From: Amycolatopsis sp. MtRt-6
GTDB lineage: Bacteria > Actinomycetota > Actinomycetes > Mycobacteriales > Pseudonocardiaceae
Length of the DNA: 64,000 nt
Assembly (NCBI RefSeq): GCF_017308975.1
Contig: NZ_JADWPD010000030.1
Span: 62,001-126,000, forward strand
Reading direction: 5' to 3'
The position numbers were made by a program, and so were the translations under genes. The notes below the pieces were generated by a model. The model saw only the letters and a list, made by a program, of their open reading frames with translations. It ran no database searches and had not been told where the DNA came from. This document shows, piece after piece, positions 7,306 to 15,355 of the stretch; position 1 is the first letter of the stretch; the number at the start of each line of letters is the position of its first letter.

Positions 7306-10300
7306 CTACATCTTCGCGCACTGCCCGACGTTCGGCCCGCGCACCGTGTTCGGCAGGTCGTGGTCCGTCGGCGCCGGGTTGTTCAGCGCGCACGCCAGCG
7401 GTCCGCCCACCGTGCTCGACGTCAGCACCGGTCCGTGGTTGCCCGTCAGCGCCGCCGGGCCGCCGATCCCGGTCAGCTCGATCGACACCTGACCGGTCGT
7501 CCCGGTGATCGCCACCGGGCCGCCCACCTTCGTGCGGTTCAGCACCACCTGCGCCGCCCCCGTCGCCGCCAGCGGGCCGTTCAGCGCGCCGCCGCGGACG
7601 ACCAGGGCTGCGCCGTGACCGACCGTGACCGGGCCGGAGACCGTCGCGTTCTCCAGGCACACCGTGCCCGACGTGACCGACAGCGGGCCGGACGAAGCAC
7701 CCGTGATCGTGCGGGTGCACGCCGCGTCCGGCTTGCCCAGCAGCTCGAACTCGGCCAGCTGCGCCGGGGCGCCGGTGCTGGTCGCGGTCACCTCGAGCCG
7801 GTAGTACGCGTAGTGCGCCGGGTTGGCCACCTTGAACGCGCGGGTCTGCTGCCGCCAGCTGAACGCCTGGTTCTCCTGCCGGTCGGTCACCGCCCACGTC
7901 TTGCCGTCGTAGGACCCCTTCAGCACCCAGCTCTTCGGGTCGCCCGCACCGGTCTGGGACGTCAGCGTGTAGTGCGTGACGGCCTCGTCGGTCGAGTTCA
8001 GCTGGTACTGCACGGCACCGGTGACCGCGGCCTGGGTGCGCGAGGTGTTGTCCACCAGGGCGGCCGCGTTCGAGCCGTCCGAAGTGGACAACGTCCCCTT
8101 GCCCGGGCCGGTCTCGTCGTGCAGCGGCGCGGGCGCCGCGTCACCCGTGGTGATCGACTTCGGCGCGTCGTCCGGGCCGGTGCCCCACGACGAGGGGTTC
8201 GGGCCCATGTCGAAGTCGATCTTCCCGCCGCGCGCGATCAGGTCGTGCGGCAGCGACGTCGAGGAATACGCCTTGCCGTTGACCTTCACGCCCTGGACGT
8301 AGACGTTCTTCGCGCTGTTCTTCGGCGCGTTGATCACCAGGTCCTTGCCGCCGGCCAGGTGGATCGTCGCCTTCTTGAACAGCGGCGACCCGATCGCGTA
8401 GTCCGGGCTGCCCATCTGCAGCGGGTAGAAGCCCAGCGCGCTGAACGTCCACCACGCCGACTGCTCGCCGTTGTCCTCGTCACCCGCGTAGCCCTGGCCG
8501 ATCTCGCTGCCGGTGTAGAGCCGCGAGAGCGCCTCGCGGACCTTCGCCTGCGTCTTGGCCGGCTGGCCCGCGTAGTCGTACATGTAGAGCGTGTGGTGCG
8601 AGGCCTGGTTGGAGTGGCCGAGCTGCCCCATCCGGACGTCGCGGGCCTCGCGCATCTCGTGGATCACGCCACCGTAGGAGCCCGGGAAGTTCGCGGTCTC
8701 CTGGTCGGCGAAGAAGGCGTCCAGCTTCTTCGCCAGGCCCGCCTTGCCGCCGTAGAGGTTCGCCAGGCCCTGCCCGTCCTGCGGCACGGAGAACGCCATG
8801 CCCCAGCCGTTGGTCTCGGTGTAGTCGATGCCCCACACCCGCGGGTCGTACTCCTGCGGCGACCGGCTGAACTTGCCCTGCGCGTCCCGGCCCTGGAAGA
8901 ACCCGACGCTCGGGTCGAACAGGTTCACGTACTGCTGCGCGCGGCTGGTGAAGTACTCGTAGTTCGCCAGGTACTCCGCCTTGCGCGGGTCGCTCGCCGG
9001 GGCTTCGTCGTAGAGCTTCTTCGACAGGTTCGCGATGCCGTAGTCGTTGACGTACCCCTCGATCGACCACGAGAACCCGTGGTCGGCCGTGTTGGGCGAG
9101 TAACCCAGGAAGATGCCCTCGTCGAGACCCTTGCGGCCGACCGCGTTGTTCGGCGGGGTCACCGTCGCGTTCTTCAGCGCCGCGTCGTAGGACGCCTTGA
9201 CGTCGAAGTTGCGCACGCCCTTGAGGTAGGCGTCGGCGAACGCCACGTCCGAGCTGGTGCCGGTCATCAGGTCCGCGTAACCGGGCGAGGACCACCGCGA
9301 GATCCAGCCGCCGTCGCGGTACTGCTGCACGAACCCGTCGACCATCTTCCCGGCCATGTCCGGCGTCAGCAGCGCATACGCCGGCCAGGTCGTGCGGTAG
9401 GTGTCCCAGAACCCGTTGTTGACGTACGTCTGGCCGTCGACGATCTTCGCCCCGGTCTGGGTCGGGGTGTCCGCCCCTGCCTTGGGCGAGACGAAGCTGG
9501 CGTACTGGTACTTCGGCTTCTCCGGCGTGCCGGTGTTCTCGAACCCGGAATTCGGGTAGAGGAACAGCCGGTAGAGGTTCGAGTACAGCGTCGTGAGCTG
9601 GTCCTTCGACGCGCCCTCGACCTCGATCACCTTCAGCTGGTCGTCCCACAGCCGCTGCGCGGCGTCGCGGACGGAGTCGAAGGTCGCGTCCGGCGCGATC
9701 TCCTGCGCCAGGTTCTTCTTCGCCTGCTCCACGCTGATCAGCGACGTCGCGATCCGCATGGTCACCGTCTTGTCGGCGCCGGCGGCGAACCGCAGGTAGC
9801 CGGCGACGTCGTCGTGGCCGGTGCCGGTGAGCTTCGCCCCCGCGGTGACCGGCTTGTCGAACGTGGCGTAGACGAACATCCGGCCCGCCCCGGCCGACAG
9901 GCCGCTCTTGACGTCGGTGTAGCCCGAGAGCGTGCCGCCCGCGGGGTCGAGGGTCAGCCCGCCCTGGTTCTTGTAGTTGTCGAAGATCAGGCTGGTGTCG
10001 GTGCCCGGGAAGGAGAACCGGAACACCGCCGCGTGGTCGGTCGGGGCGATCTCGGTCTTGATCCCGTTCTCGAACTGCACCCCGTAGTAGTGCGCGCGAG
10101 CGGTTTCGTTGTCGTGCTTGAACGCCAGCGCCCGCGCGTCGCGGTCGGCCGAGGGCACCCCGGCGGCCGCGGACGGCATCACCTGGAACGTCTGCCGGTC
10201 GCCCATCCACGGGCTCGGCTCGTGGCTGACGCTGAACGCCTGCAGCTCCGGCAGGTTCTGCTCGTTGTTCTGGGAGTGGTAGTTGTACATCCACCGCACG

Positions 10301-11631
10301 TCGCCGTTGTCGGCGTTCGCGTCGGTGACCGGGGTCCAGAAGTTGAACCCGTGCGGCACCGCCGTCGCCGGGAAGTTGTTGCCCCGGGAGAACGTGCCGT
10401 TGGCCATCGTGCCGCGCGTGGTCAGCACGTTGTCACTCGGGCGGGTGCTGGCCGGCGGGGTCGGCGTCGCCGAGATCTTCACGTCGTCCAGCCAGCCCTG
10501 CAGTGAACCGGGGCCGTCCGGGTTGTCGAAGCCGACCAGTATCCGGTCGACCGTCTTGCCCTTGGCGACCGTGCCGATCGCCGAGCGCACCAGGTTCCAC
10601 TGGTTGGTGTAGAGGACCTTGCTCCTGCCCTGGCCCTCCGGCGTCAGCGGGAACCCGTACTGGTCGGTCGCGCCCAGGTCGCGCAGCCGGGTGCCGTCGG
10701 TGAAGACCAGGTCGATCGCCACGTTCGTGCTCTGGTACTTCAGGTCGCCGGTGATGAACTGCGGCTGCACCTTGTACGTCAGCTCGGTCGAGGGCACGAC
10801 CGGGATGTCGACGTCGAAGACCTTGTTGTAGGACCAGCCGTGGGCCTGCGTCTGGCTGCCGGAGTAGCGGAACGCCTTGAGCCCGGTGAAGCCGACGCGG
10901 TTCTTGTTCGTGTACCCGCTGGTCGGCCCCGAGTCGGTGAAGCTGCGCATGTTCGGCAGCGGCGGCGGCGCCGGCTCGTCGTTGGCCAGCAGCAGCTCCG
11001 ACAGCTGCAGGATCGGCCCGCCGTTGTTGCGGGTGACGTTCAGCCGGAAGAACTTGAACGCCGGCGTCGGCGCGGCCAGCGGGTAGTCCTTCTGCTGGAA
11101 CCGCGCGGTGAACGCCTGATCGGCCTGCTTGTCCAGGTCGCTCCAGGTCAAGGCGTCGTTGGAGCCCTGCAGCGTCCAGTCCCTCGGGTCGCGCTCGGCG
11201 AAGTCGTTGGCCGAGGAGATCGCGTAGTGCGTGATCGACGTCGGCTCCGACAGCGCGATCTGCGCCCACGCCGTCGGGTTCCACGACAGCCACTTGGTGT
11301 CGGTGGTGCCGTCGACGAGGTTCGAGACGACCTCGCCGCCGCTGGTGTTCTCGCTGCTGGCGCTGGTTTCGGTCACCTTGCCGCGGATGTCGCCGGGGAT
11401 CGCGGTGCCGTTCGCGCCGTTGATCCCGGACGCGCGCGGCTTGCCCGCCGCGTCGGTGTCGACGGTGTCGGTCCACGTCGGCTGGACGTCACCGGGCTCG
11501 AAGGAGGACGAGAAGTCGGGCGGAAGGGCGTCTTCGGCGGCGGACGAGGCCGCGGGGAGGGCGACCAGGCCGGCGGCGACCACGGCGGCGGTCACCAGGA
11601 AAGCGACCGGCGGTCTGGCGCTTCGGGGCAT
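7306..11631 (-). CDS. Secreted multidomain GH92 alpha-mannosidase with discoidin domains
   Basis: This 1441-residue protein begins with a signal peptide (RSARPP, then a long hydrophobic run, cleavage near ASSAAED). An F5/8C (discoidin/CBM32-like) domain follows at about 85-225, then a GH92 beta-sandwich and catalytic domain (about 235-1140), a second F5/8C-like segment (about 1190-1300), and a C-terminal tail of short beta repeats containing GGP motifs. The catalytic core has the same landmarks as the neighbour at 2621-5743 (FSRGNNFPATAVPHGFNFW, GDEDNGEQSAWW), so they are paralogues. The role is inferred as extracellular trimming of mannose-containing glycans of fungal or plant origin. The start at 11631 is chosen for the signal peptide. 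A palindrome at 11713-11726 lies upstream. Confidence 0.93.
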   Translation of the reverse strand: MPRSARPPVAFLVTAAVVAAGLVALPAASSAAEDALPPDFSSSFEPGDVQPTWTDTVDTDAAGKPRASGINGANGTAIPGDIRGKVTETSASSENTSGGEVVSNLVDGTTDTKWLSWNPTAWAQIALSEPTSITHYAISSANDFAERDPRDWTLQGSNDALTWSDLDKQADQAFTARFQQKDYPLAAPTPAFKFFRLNVTRNNGGPILQLSELLLANDEPAPPPLPNMRSFTDSGPTSGYTNKNRVGFTGLKAFRYSGSQTQAHGWSYNKVFDVDIPVVPSTELTYKVQPQFITGDLKYQSTNVAIDLVFTDGTRLRDLGATDQYGFPLTPEGQGRSKVLYTNQWNLVRSAIGTVAKGKTVDRILVGFDNPDGPGSLQGWLDDVKISATPTPPASTRPSDNVLTTRGTMANGTFSRGNNFPATAVPHGFNFWTPVTDANADNGDVRWMYNYHSQNNEQNLPELQAFSVSHEPSPWMGDRQTFQVMPSAAAGVPSADRDARALAFKHDNETARAHYYGVQFENGIKTEIAPTDHAAVFRFSFPGTDTSLIFDNYKNQGGLTLDPAGGTLSGYTDVKSGLSAGAGRMFVYATFDKPVTAGAKLTGTGHDDVAGYLRFAAGADKTVTMRIATSLISVEQAKKNLAQEIAPDATFDSVRDAAQRLWDDQLKVIEVEGASKDQLTTLYSNLYRLFLYPNSGFENTGTPEKPKYQYASFVSPKAGADTPTQTGAKIVDGQTYVNNGFWDTYRTTWPAYALLTPDMAGKMVDGFVQQYRDGGWISRWSSPGYADLMTGTSSDVAFADAYLKGVRNFDVKASYDAALKNATVTPPNNAVGRKGLDEGIFLGYSPNTADHGFSWSIEGYVNDYGIANLSKKLYDEAPASDPRKAEYLANYEYFTSRAQQYVNLFDPSVGFFQGRDAQGKFSRSPQEYDPRVWGIDYTETNGWGMAFSVPQDGQGLANLYGGKAGLAKKLDAFFADQETANFPGSYGGVIHEMREARDVRMGQLGHSNQASHHTLYMYDYAGQPAKTQAKVREALSRLYTGSEIGQGYAGDEDNGEQSAWWTFSALGFYPLQMGSPDYAIGSPLFKKATIHLAGGKDLVINAPKNSAKNVYVQGVKVNGKAYSSTSLPHDLIARGGKIDFDMGPNPSSWGTGPDDAPKSITTGDAAPAPLHDETGPGKGTLSTSDGSNAAALVDNTSRTQAAVTGAVQYQLNSTDEAVTHYTLTSQTGAGDPKSWVLKGSYDGKTWAVTDRQENQAFSWRQQTRAFKVANPAHYAYYRLEVTATSTGAPAQLAEFELLGKPDAACTRTITGASSGPLSVTSGTVCLENATVSGPVTVGHGAALVVRGGALNGPLAATGAAQVVLNRTKVGGPVAITGTTGQVSIELTGIGGPAALTGNHGPVLTSSTVGGPLACALNNPAPTDHDLPNTVRGPNVGQCAKM

Positions 11632-11712
11632 CGTTGCTCCAAGCTCGGAGGGCGGATTCAGCAGCGCCGCGCAGGCGGGGACCGGCGGCGCCAACGAAGG
11701 GAAACGCGCGGG

Positions 11713-11726
11713 TGACATCGATGTCA
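11713..11726. promoter_or_regulatory. 14-bp perfect palindrome, LacI-type operator candidate
   Basis: TGACATCGATGTCA is a perfect palindrome with a central CG, the form typical of LacI-family operators. It lies between the divergent secreted GH92 and tannase-like genes and could control both. No LacI-family gene is in the window. Confidence 0.5.
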
Positions 11727-11779
11727 AGACCGCTCGCCAAACCTGACCGGAATCAGACAACGCGGAAAACGGGGGCCCG

Positions 11780-13417
11780 ATGAGAACGTTCAGGATCTTC
11801 TCCGCCATCACCGCCTTGACCCTCGCCACCACCACATTCACCCCCGCCACCGCCACCGCCGCCGCGGCGGAGGCGGCCATCCGGCCGGTGAGCACTTGCG
11901 CCGACCTGGTCCGCGGCTTCGCCCTTCCGGACGCGGCGACCCACGTCACCTCGGCCGCCGTGGTCGCGGCCACCGGCGGCGACCCCGAATACTGCGGCGT
12001 GCGGGGCCACGTCGAACCCGCCGTCCGGTTCGAGCTGCGCCTGCCCACCAGGACCTACGCCGGGCGCTACCTGCAGTACGGCTGCGGCGGCTTCTGCGGC
12101 CTGATCGTCCCGCCCGCCTTCCCCGGCTGCGGCCTGCCCCACGGCGGCGACTTCGCGGTCGCGGCCACCGACGACGGCCACGTCGGCACCACCCCCGGCG
12201 TCCTCGACGACGGCCGCTGGGGCGCGAACGACCAGGCCGCCCGCAACGACTTCGAGTTCCGCGCACCCCACGTCGTCTCCCGGGCCGCCAAGGCGATCAT
12301 CCAGGCCTTCTACGGCGCCCCACCGCGCAAGTCCTACTTCTCCGGCTGCTCCGACGGCGGCCGCGAAGGCCTCCTGCTCGCCCAGCGCTACCCCGCGGAC
12401 TTCGACGGCATCGACGCCGGCGCGCCCGCGAACTACTGGGGACCGCTGCTGGGCGTCTACCAGACGTGGCTCGCCCGGGTGAACAGCGCCGCCGACGGCA
12501 GCCCGATCCTCACCGCGGCCAAGCTGCCCGCCCTGCACAACGCCGTCCTCGCCGCCTGCGACCGCCTCGACGGGCTCGCCGACGGCCAGCTCGACGACCC
12601 GCGCGCCTGCCGCTTCGACCCGGCGACGCTGATCTGCACCGGCGCCGACACGCCGTCCTGCCTCACCCCGGCCCAGGCCGGCGTCGTCTGCAAGCTCTAC
12701 GCGCCGCCCACCGACGCCCACGGCACGCTGCTCTACCCCGGCGGCCAGGAACCCGGGTCCGAGCCGGCGTGGGCCGGGTGGATCATCCCCACGCCCGAGA
12801 CCGGCGGCCTCGCCTTCGCCCGCACCCTCGCCGACAACTACCTGCGCTACCTCGGCTACCCGATCGGCGCGCCGGCGTCCACCGTCGACACCTTCGCCTT
12901 CACCCGGCGCGAATTCGACCGGCTCACCCCGGTCGGCGTCCGCTACAACGCGATGAGCCTCGACCTCTCGGCGTTCCAGCGCCGCGGCGGCAAGCTGCTG
13001 CTCTGGCACGGCTGGGGCGACGAAGCCATCCCGCCGGCCGGCACGCTCGACTACTACCAACGGCTCACCCACGGCCGTCCGCAGGACTGGGCGCGGCTGT
13101 TCATGGTCCCGTCGCTCCACCACTGCGGCGGCGGCACCGCGCTCACCGAGTTCGACCCGCTGCGCGAGCTGGTCACCTGGGTCGAGCGCGGCACCACGCC
13201 CACGGTGGTCACCGCGACCGGCCGCGCCGCCGACGGCACCGTCACCCGCACCCGGCCGGTGTTCGCCTACCCGCAGCGGGCGGTCTACGACGGCACCGGC
13301 AGCATCGACGAGGCAGCCAGCTTCCGGCCCGCCCCGCCGACCTCGCCGCCGGCCCGCGACGTCGTGCACTGGGCCGGGGAGAAGCTGCACGCCATCCCGG
13401 GACCGGTCGCGCCGTAA
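11780..13417 (+). CDS. Secreted tannase/feruloyl esterase family hydrolase
   Basis: The 545-residue protein has an N-terminal signal peptide (MRTFRIFSAITALTLATTTF, cleavage near ATAAAAEA) and the alpha/beta-hydrolase layout of the tannase family (PF07519). The nucleophile motif is GCSDGG (Ser near residue 194), with the Cys before it that pairs with a Cys next to the catalytic His. HGWGDEAIPP supplies the acid and PSLHHCGGG the His-Cys, giving the family's CS-D-HC signature. Many Cys pairs suit an exported enzyme. It probably releases phenolic acids from gallate or feruloyl esters in plant material; the exact substrate cannot be read from sequence. It diverges from the secreted GH92 gene, which fits joint use in plant-polymer breakdown. 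Confidence 0.88.
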   Translation: MRTFRIFSAITALTLATTTFTPATATAAAAEAAIRPVSTCADLVRGFALPDAATHVTSAAVVAATGGDPEYCGVRGHVEPAVRFELRLPTRTYAGRYLQYGCGGFCGLIVPPAFPGCGLPHGGDFAVAATDDGHVGTTPGVLDDGRWGANDQAARNDFEFRAPHVVSRAAKAIIQAFYGAPPRKSYFSGCSDGGREGLLLAQRYPADFDGIDAGAPANYWGPLLGVYQTWLARVNSAADGSPILTAAKLPALHNAVLAACDRLDGLADGQLDDPRACRFDPATLICTGADTPSCLTPAQAGVVCKLYAPPTDAHGTLLYPGGQEPGSEPAWAGWIIPTPETGGLAFARTLADNYLRYLGYPIGAPASTVDTFAFTRREFDRLTPVGVRYNAMSLDLSAFQRRGGKLLLWHGWGDEAIPPAGTLDYYQRLTHGRPQDWARLFMVPSLHHCGGGTALTEFDPLRELVTWVERGTTPTVVTATGRAADGTVTRTRPVFAYPQRAVYDGTGSIDEAASFRPAPPTSPPARDVVHWAGEKLHAIPGPVAP

Positions 13418-13427
13418 ACCGCTCCCC

Positions 13428-13476
13428 GGGTTCCGGCGTCGTCGCTATCGTCACGATCATGACGACGCCGGAACCC
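13428..13476. promoter_or_regulatory. 16-bp inverted repeat spanning a leaderless start codon
   Basis: GGGTTCCGGCGTCGTC (13428-13443) and its exact complement (13461-13476) flank a 17-nt loop. The loop contains the -10 box TATCGT (13446-13451) and the A and T of the methyltransferase ATG at 13459; the right arm starts with the G of that ATG. It may also serve as terminator for the upstream esterase gene. Confidence 0.65.
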
Positions 13477-14097
13477 GCCGACCGCGTACTCGCCCGCGCC
13501 TCCCTCGCCGACGGCGACCCCACCGCATGGTTCGACCAGCTCTACACCGCCGCCGCCCGCGGCGAAGCCGAAGTCCCCTGGACCCGCGGCGAACCGAACG
13601 CCGACCTCGCCGCCTGGGTCCGCCCGGGCGGCGGCCGCCGCGCCCTGGTCGTGGGCAGCGCGCTGGGCGACGACCCGGAACTGCTGTCGGCCCACGGCTG
13701 GGCCGTGACCGGCTTCGACGTCGCCCCGACCGCGGTCGCCGCCGCCAAGAGCCGGTTCCCGGACTCCACAGTGGACTACGTGGTCGCGGACCTGCTGAAC
13801 CCGCCGGGGGAGTGGACCCACGCCTTCGACCTGGTCGTGGAGATCATCAACATCCAGGCCATGCCCCGCGACTACCGCCCCGCGGCCCTCAAGTCGCTGG
13901 CCTCGTTCCTCGCCCCGGGCGGCACGGCGATCGTGTGCGAAGTGGCGGAGGAGAACATGGACATGGCGAACTGGCAGAGCCCACCCTGGCCGTTCAGCCG
14001 CGCCGAGGTCGAATCCGTCGCCCAGGACGGCGTCCGGCTGGTCAGCCTGGACACCGTCCGCGAGGGCACCCGGTACTGGGCCACCTTCACCCGCTAG
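13459..14097 (+). CDS. Class I SAM-dependent methyltransferase (thiopurine/TPMT-like)
   Basis: The protein is 212 residues. WFDQLYTAAARGEAEVPW at the N-terminus is typical of TPMT-like small-molecule methyltransferases. ALVVGSALGDDPELLSAHGWAVTGFDVAP is the SAM-binding motif I region, VVADLL gives motif II, and FDLVVEIINIQAMP follows. In motif I the usual D/E-x-G-x-G is VGSALGDD, a mild variant. The substrate is unknown. The gene is probably leaderless (TATCGT, 7 nt, ATG), and its start is embedded in a long inverted repeat. It follows the esterase gene by 42 nt but likely has its own promoter. Confidence 0.85.
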   Translation: MTTPEPADRVLARASLADGDPTAWFDQLYTAAARGEAEVPWTRGEPNADLAAWVRPGGGRRALVVGSALGDDPELLSAHGWAVTGFDVAPTAVAAAKSRFPDSTVDYVVADLLNPPGEWTHAFDLVVEIINIQAMPRDYRPAALKSLASFLAPGGTAIVCEVAEENMDMANWQSPPWPFSRAEVESVAQDGVRLVSLDTVREGTRYWATFTR

Positions 14098-14112
14098 CCG
14101 GAAAACTTCCGG
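14098..14112 (+). terminator. Small hairpin after methyltransferase
   Basis: CCGGAA and TTCCGG pair around an AAC loop immediately after the methyltransferase stop codon. The stem is only 6 bp, so this is a weak terminator candidate. Confidence 0.45.
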
Positions 14113-14215
14113 AGATTTCCTCAGCAAAGCGGTCGATGTGCGCACGCCCGGGGATTCCTGGGCTCCGGGGGACGCCTCCCGGCGTCGGCCGATGTCCGAT
14201 GGATCCGGAGTTCTC

Positions 14216-14506
14216 ATGACCAACCGTGTCGAGCTCGCCGCCCGGCAACAGCTCCGCAACCCGCTCGAACTGTCCGAATCGGCGCACCCGGTCTCGTGCG
14301 CCCCGCTCGAGGCCGCCGCGGCCGCCGCCAACGCCGCGCACCGCGCCACCGAGGTGCGGCTGGCCGCGCGGGCCTTCAACCAGTGGGCGCACACCGCGCA
14401 CGCCGACATCGGCTTCGCGCCCGGCGGCGAGCCGGCGGCCCGCGTCACGCTCACGGCCGGCCCGCTGCCGCTGTCCGGCCTGCTGGCCTACTGCCGAGCC
14501 TGCTGA
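14216..14506 (+). CDS. Hypothetical small alanine-rich protein (96 aa)
   Basis: I do not recognise this protein. Coding is plausible because an ATG at 14216 follows GGAG at 8 nt, codon third positions are GC-rich, and the frame stays open to 14506. The sequence is alanine-rich and amphipathic (LEAAAAAANAAHRATEVRLAARAFNQWAHTAH), then has a Gly/Pro-rich end and a final CRAC. It has no signal peptide or clear membrane segment. It ends convergently inside the 3' end of the AraC-type gene (19-nt overlap), a mild argument against a long-established gene. Confidence 0.45.
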   Translation: MTNRVELAARQQLRNPLELSESAHPVSCAPLEAAAAAANAAHRATEVRLAARAFNQWAHTAHADIGFAPGGEPAARVTLTAGPLPLSGLLAYCRAC

Positions 14507-15300
14507 CCGGCGCTGGTGGCCGGGTCCGGCGGGACCCGGCCGGCGGTGCTCCGGTGCCGGCCGGGCGTCGTGCCCACCACGGCCGTGAACGCCGCGATGA
14601 AGTGGCTCGGGTTCGCCCAGCCGCAGGCCCGCGCCGTCGACGCGGTGTCGTGGCCGTCGGCCAGCAGGACCAGGGCGTGGCCGATGCGCACCTGCGTCCG
14701 CCACTCGTGGAACGTCATGCCCAGCTCGTCGCGGAACAGCCGGCTGAGCGTGCGCGGGCTGGCGCCGATCCGCTGCCCGAGATCCGCCAGCGGGGTGTTG
14801 TCCCCGGGCTCGTCGTAGAGCCGCCGCGCGAGGGCCCGCAACCGGTCATCGCGCGGCTCGGGCAGGTGCAGCGGCCGCTCGGGTGCTTCGCGCAGCTCGT
14901 CGACCAGGACGCGGCGCAGGCGGGCACTCGCCGCCCGGCCGTACTCGCGCGGGCCGGTGAGGGCCAGCAGCACCTCCCGCGCCAGACCCGACGCGGTGAA
15001 CACGGCGGGGTGATCGGGGACCAGCCGGGCCAGCGACGCCGGCAGGAACACGATCCGCATGTCCGTGTGGCCGTGCGCGCGGTGCCGGTGCACGAACCCG
15101 GCCGGGGTCCACGCCACCCGGTTCGCCGGCACGATCGACGTCCCCCGCTCGGTGTGCAGGGACAACACACCCCGCGCCGCGTAGACCAGGTGCCCGCGGT
15201 CGTGGGAGTCCGCCTCGCCGGCGCTGCCCGGCGGCCACCGGTGGGCGCCGCCGGACGGCCAGATCCGCGACGTCGGCACAGCTTGGCGGCCAAGGGGCAT
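14488..15300 (-). CDS. AraC family transcriptional regulator with cupin N-terminus
   Basis: The protein is 270 residues. The N-terminal half is a cupin-like sensor (HLVYAARGVLSLHTERGTSIVPANRVAWTPAGFVHRH). The C-terminal half is a double AraC HTH: ADLGQRIGASPRTLSRLFRDELGMTFHEWRTQVRIGHALVLLADGHDTASTARACGW with the second helix ending NPSHFIAAFTAVVGTTPGRHR. The ATG at 15300 is preceded by TAGGAT at 8 nt. It is divergent from the MDR oxidoreductase gene across 55 bp, the usual sign that it controls that gene. The inducer is unknown. Confidence 0.9.
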   Translation of the reverse strand: MPLGRQAVPTSRIWPSGGAHRWPPGSAGEADSHDRGHLVYAARGVLSLHTERGTSIVPANRVAWTPAGFVHRHRAHGHTDMRIVFLPASLARLVPDHPAVFTASGLAREVLLALTGPREYGRAASARLRRVLVDELREAPERPLHLPEPRDDRLRALARRLYDEPGDNTPLADLGQRIGASPRTLSRLFRDELGMTFHEWRTQVRIGHALVLLADGHDTASTARACGWANPSHFIAAFTAVVGTTPGRHRSTAGRVPPDPATSAGQQARQ

Positions 15301-15308
15301 GACTTGGC

Positions 15309-15314
15309 ATCCTA
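15309..15314 (-). promoter_or_regulatory. -10 box for AraC-type gene
   Basis: TAGGAT on the minus strand lies 8 nt before the ATG at 15300, consistent with a leaderless transcript. The compact 55-bp divergent gap must also hold the promoter of the oxidoreductase gene. Confidence 0.45.
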
Positions 15315-15355
15315 CCGGTGGTCGGCCACGCGTCCGGCTGGTGACAGTGGGACGC

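Noticed and set aside
14216..14506. Assigning a function to the small Ala-rich frame
   Set aside because: There is no motif or family that I recognise. It is kept only as a low-confidence coding region because of its start signal and codon bias.
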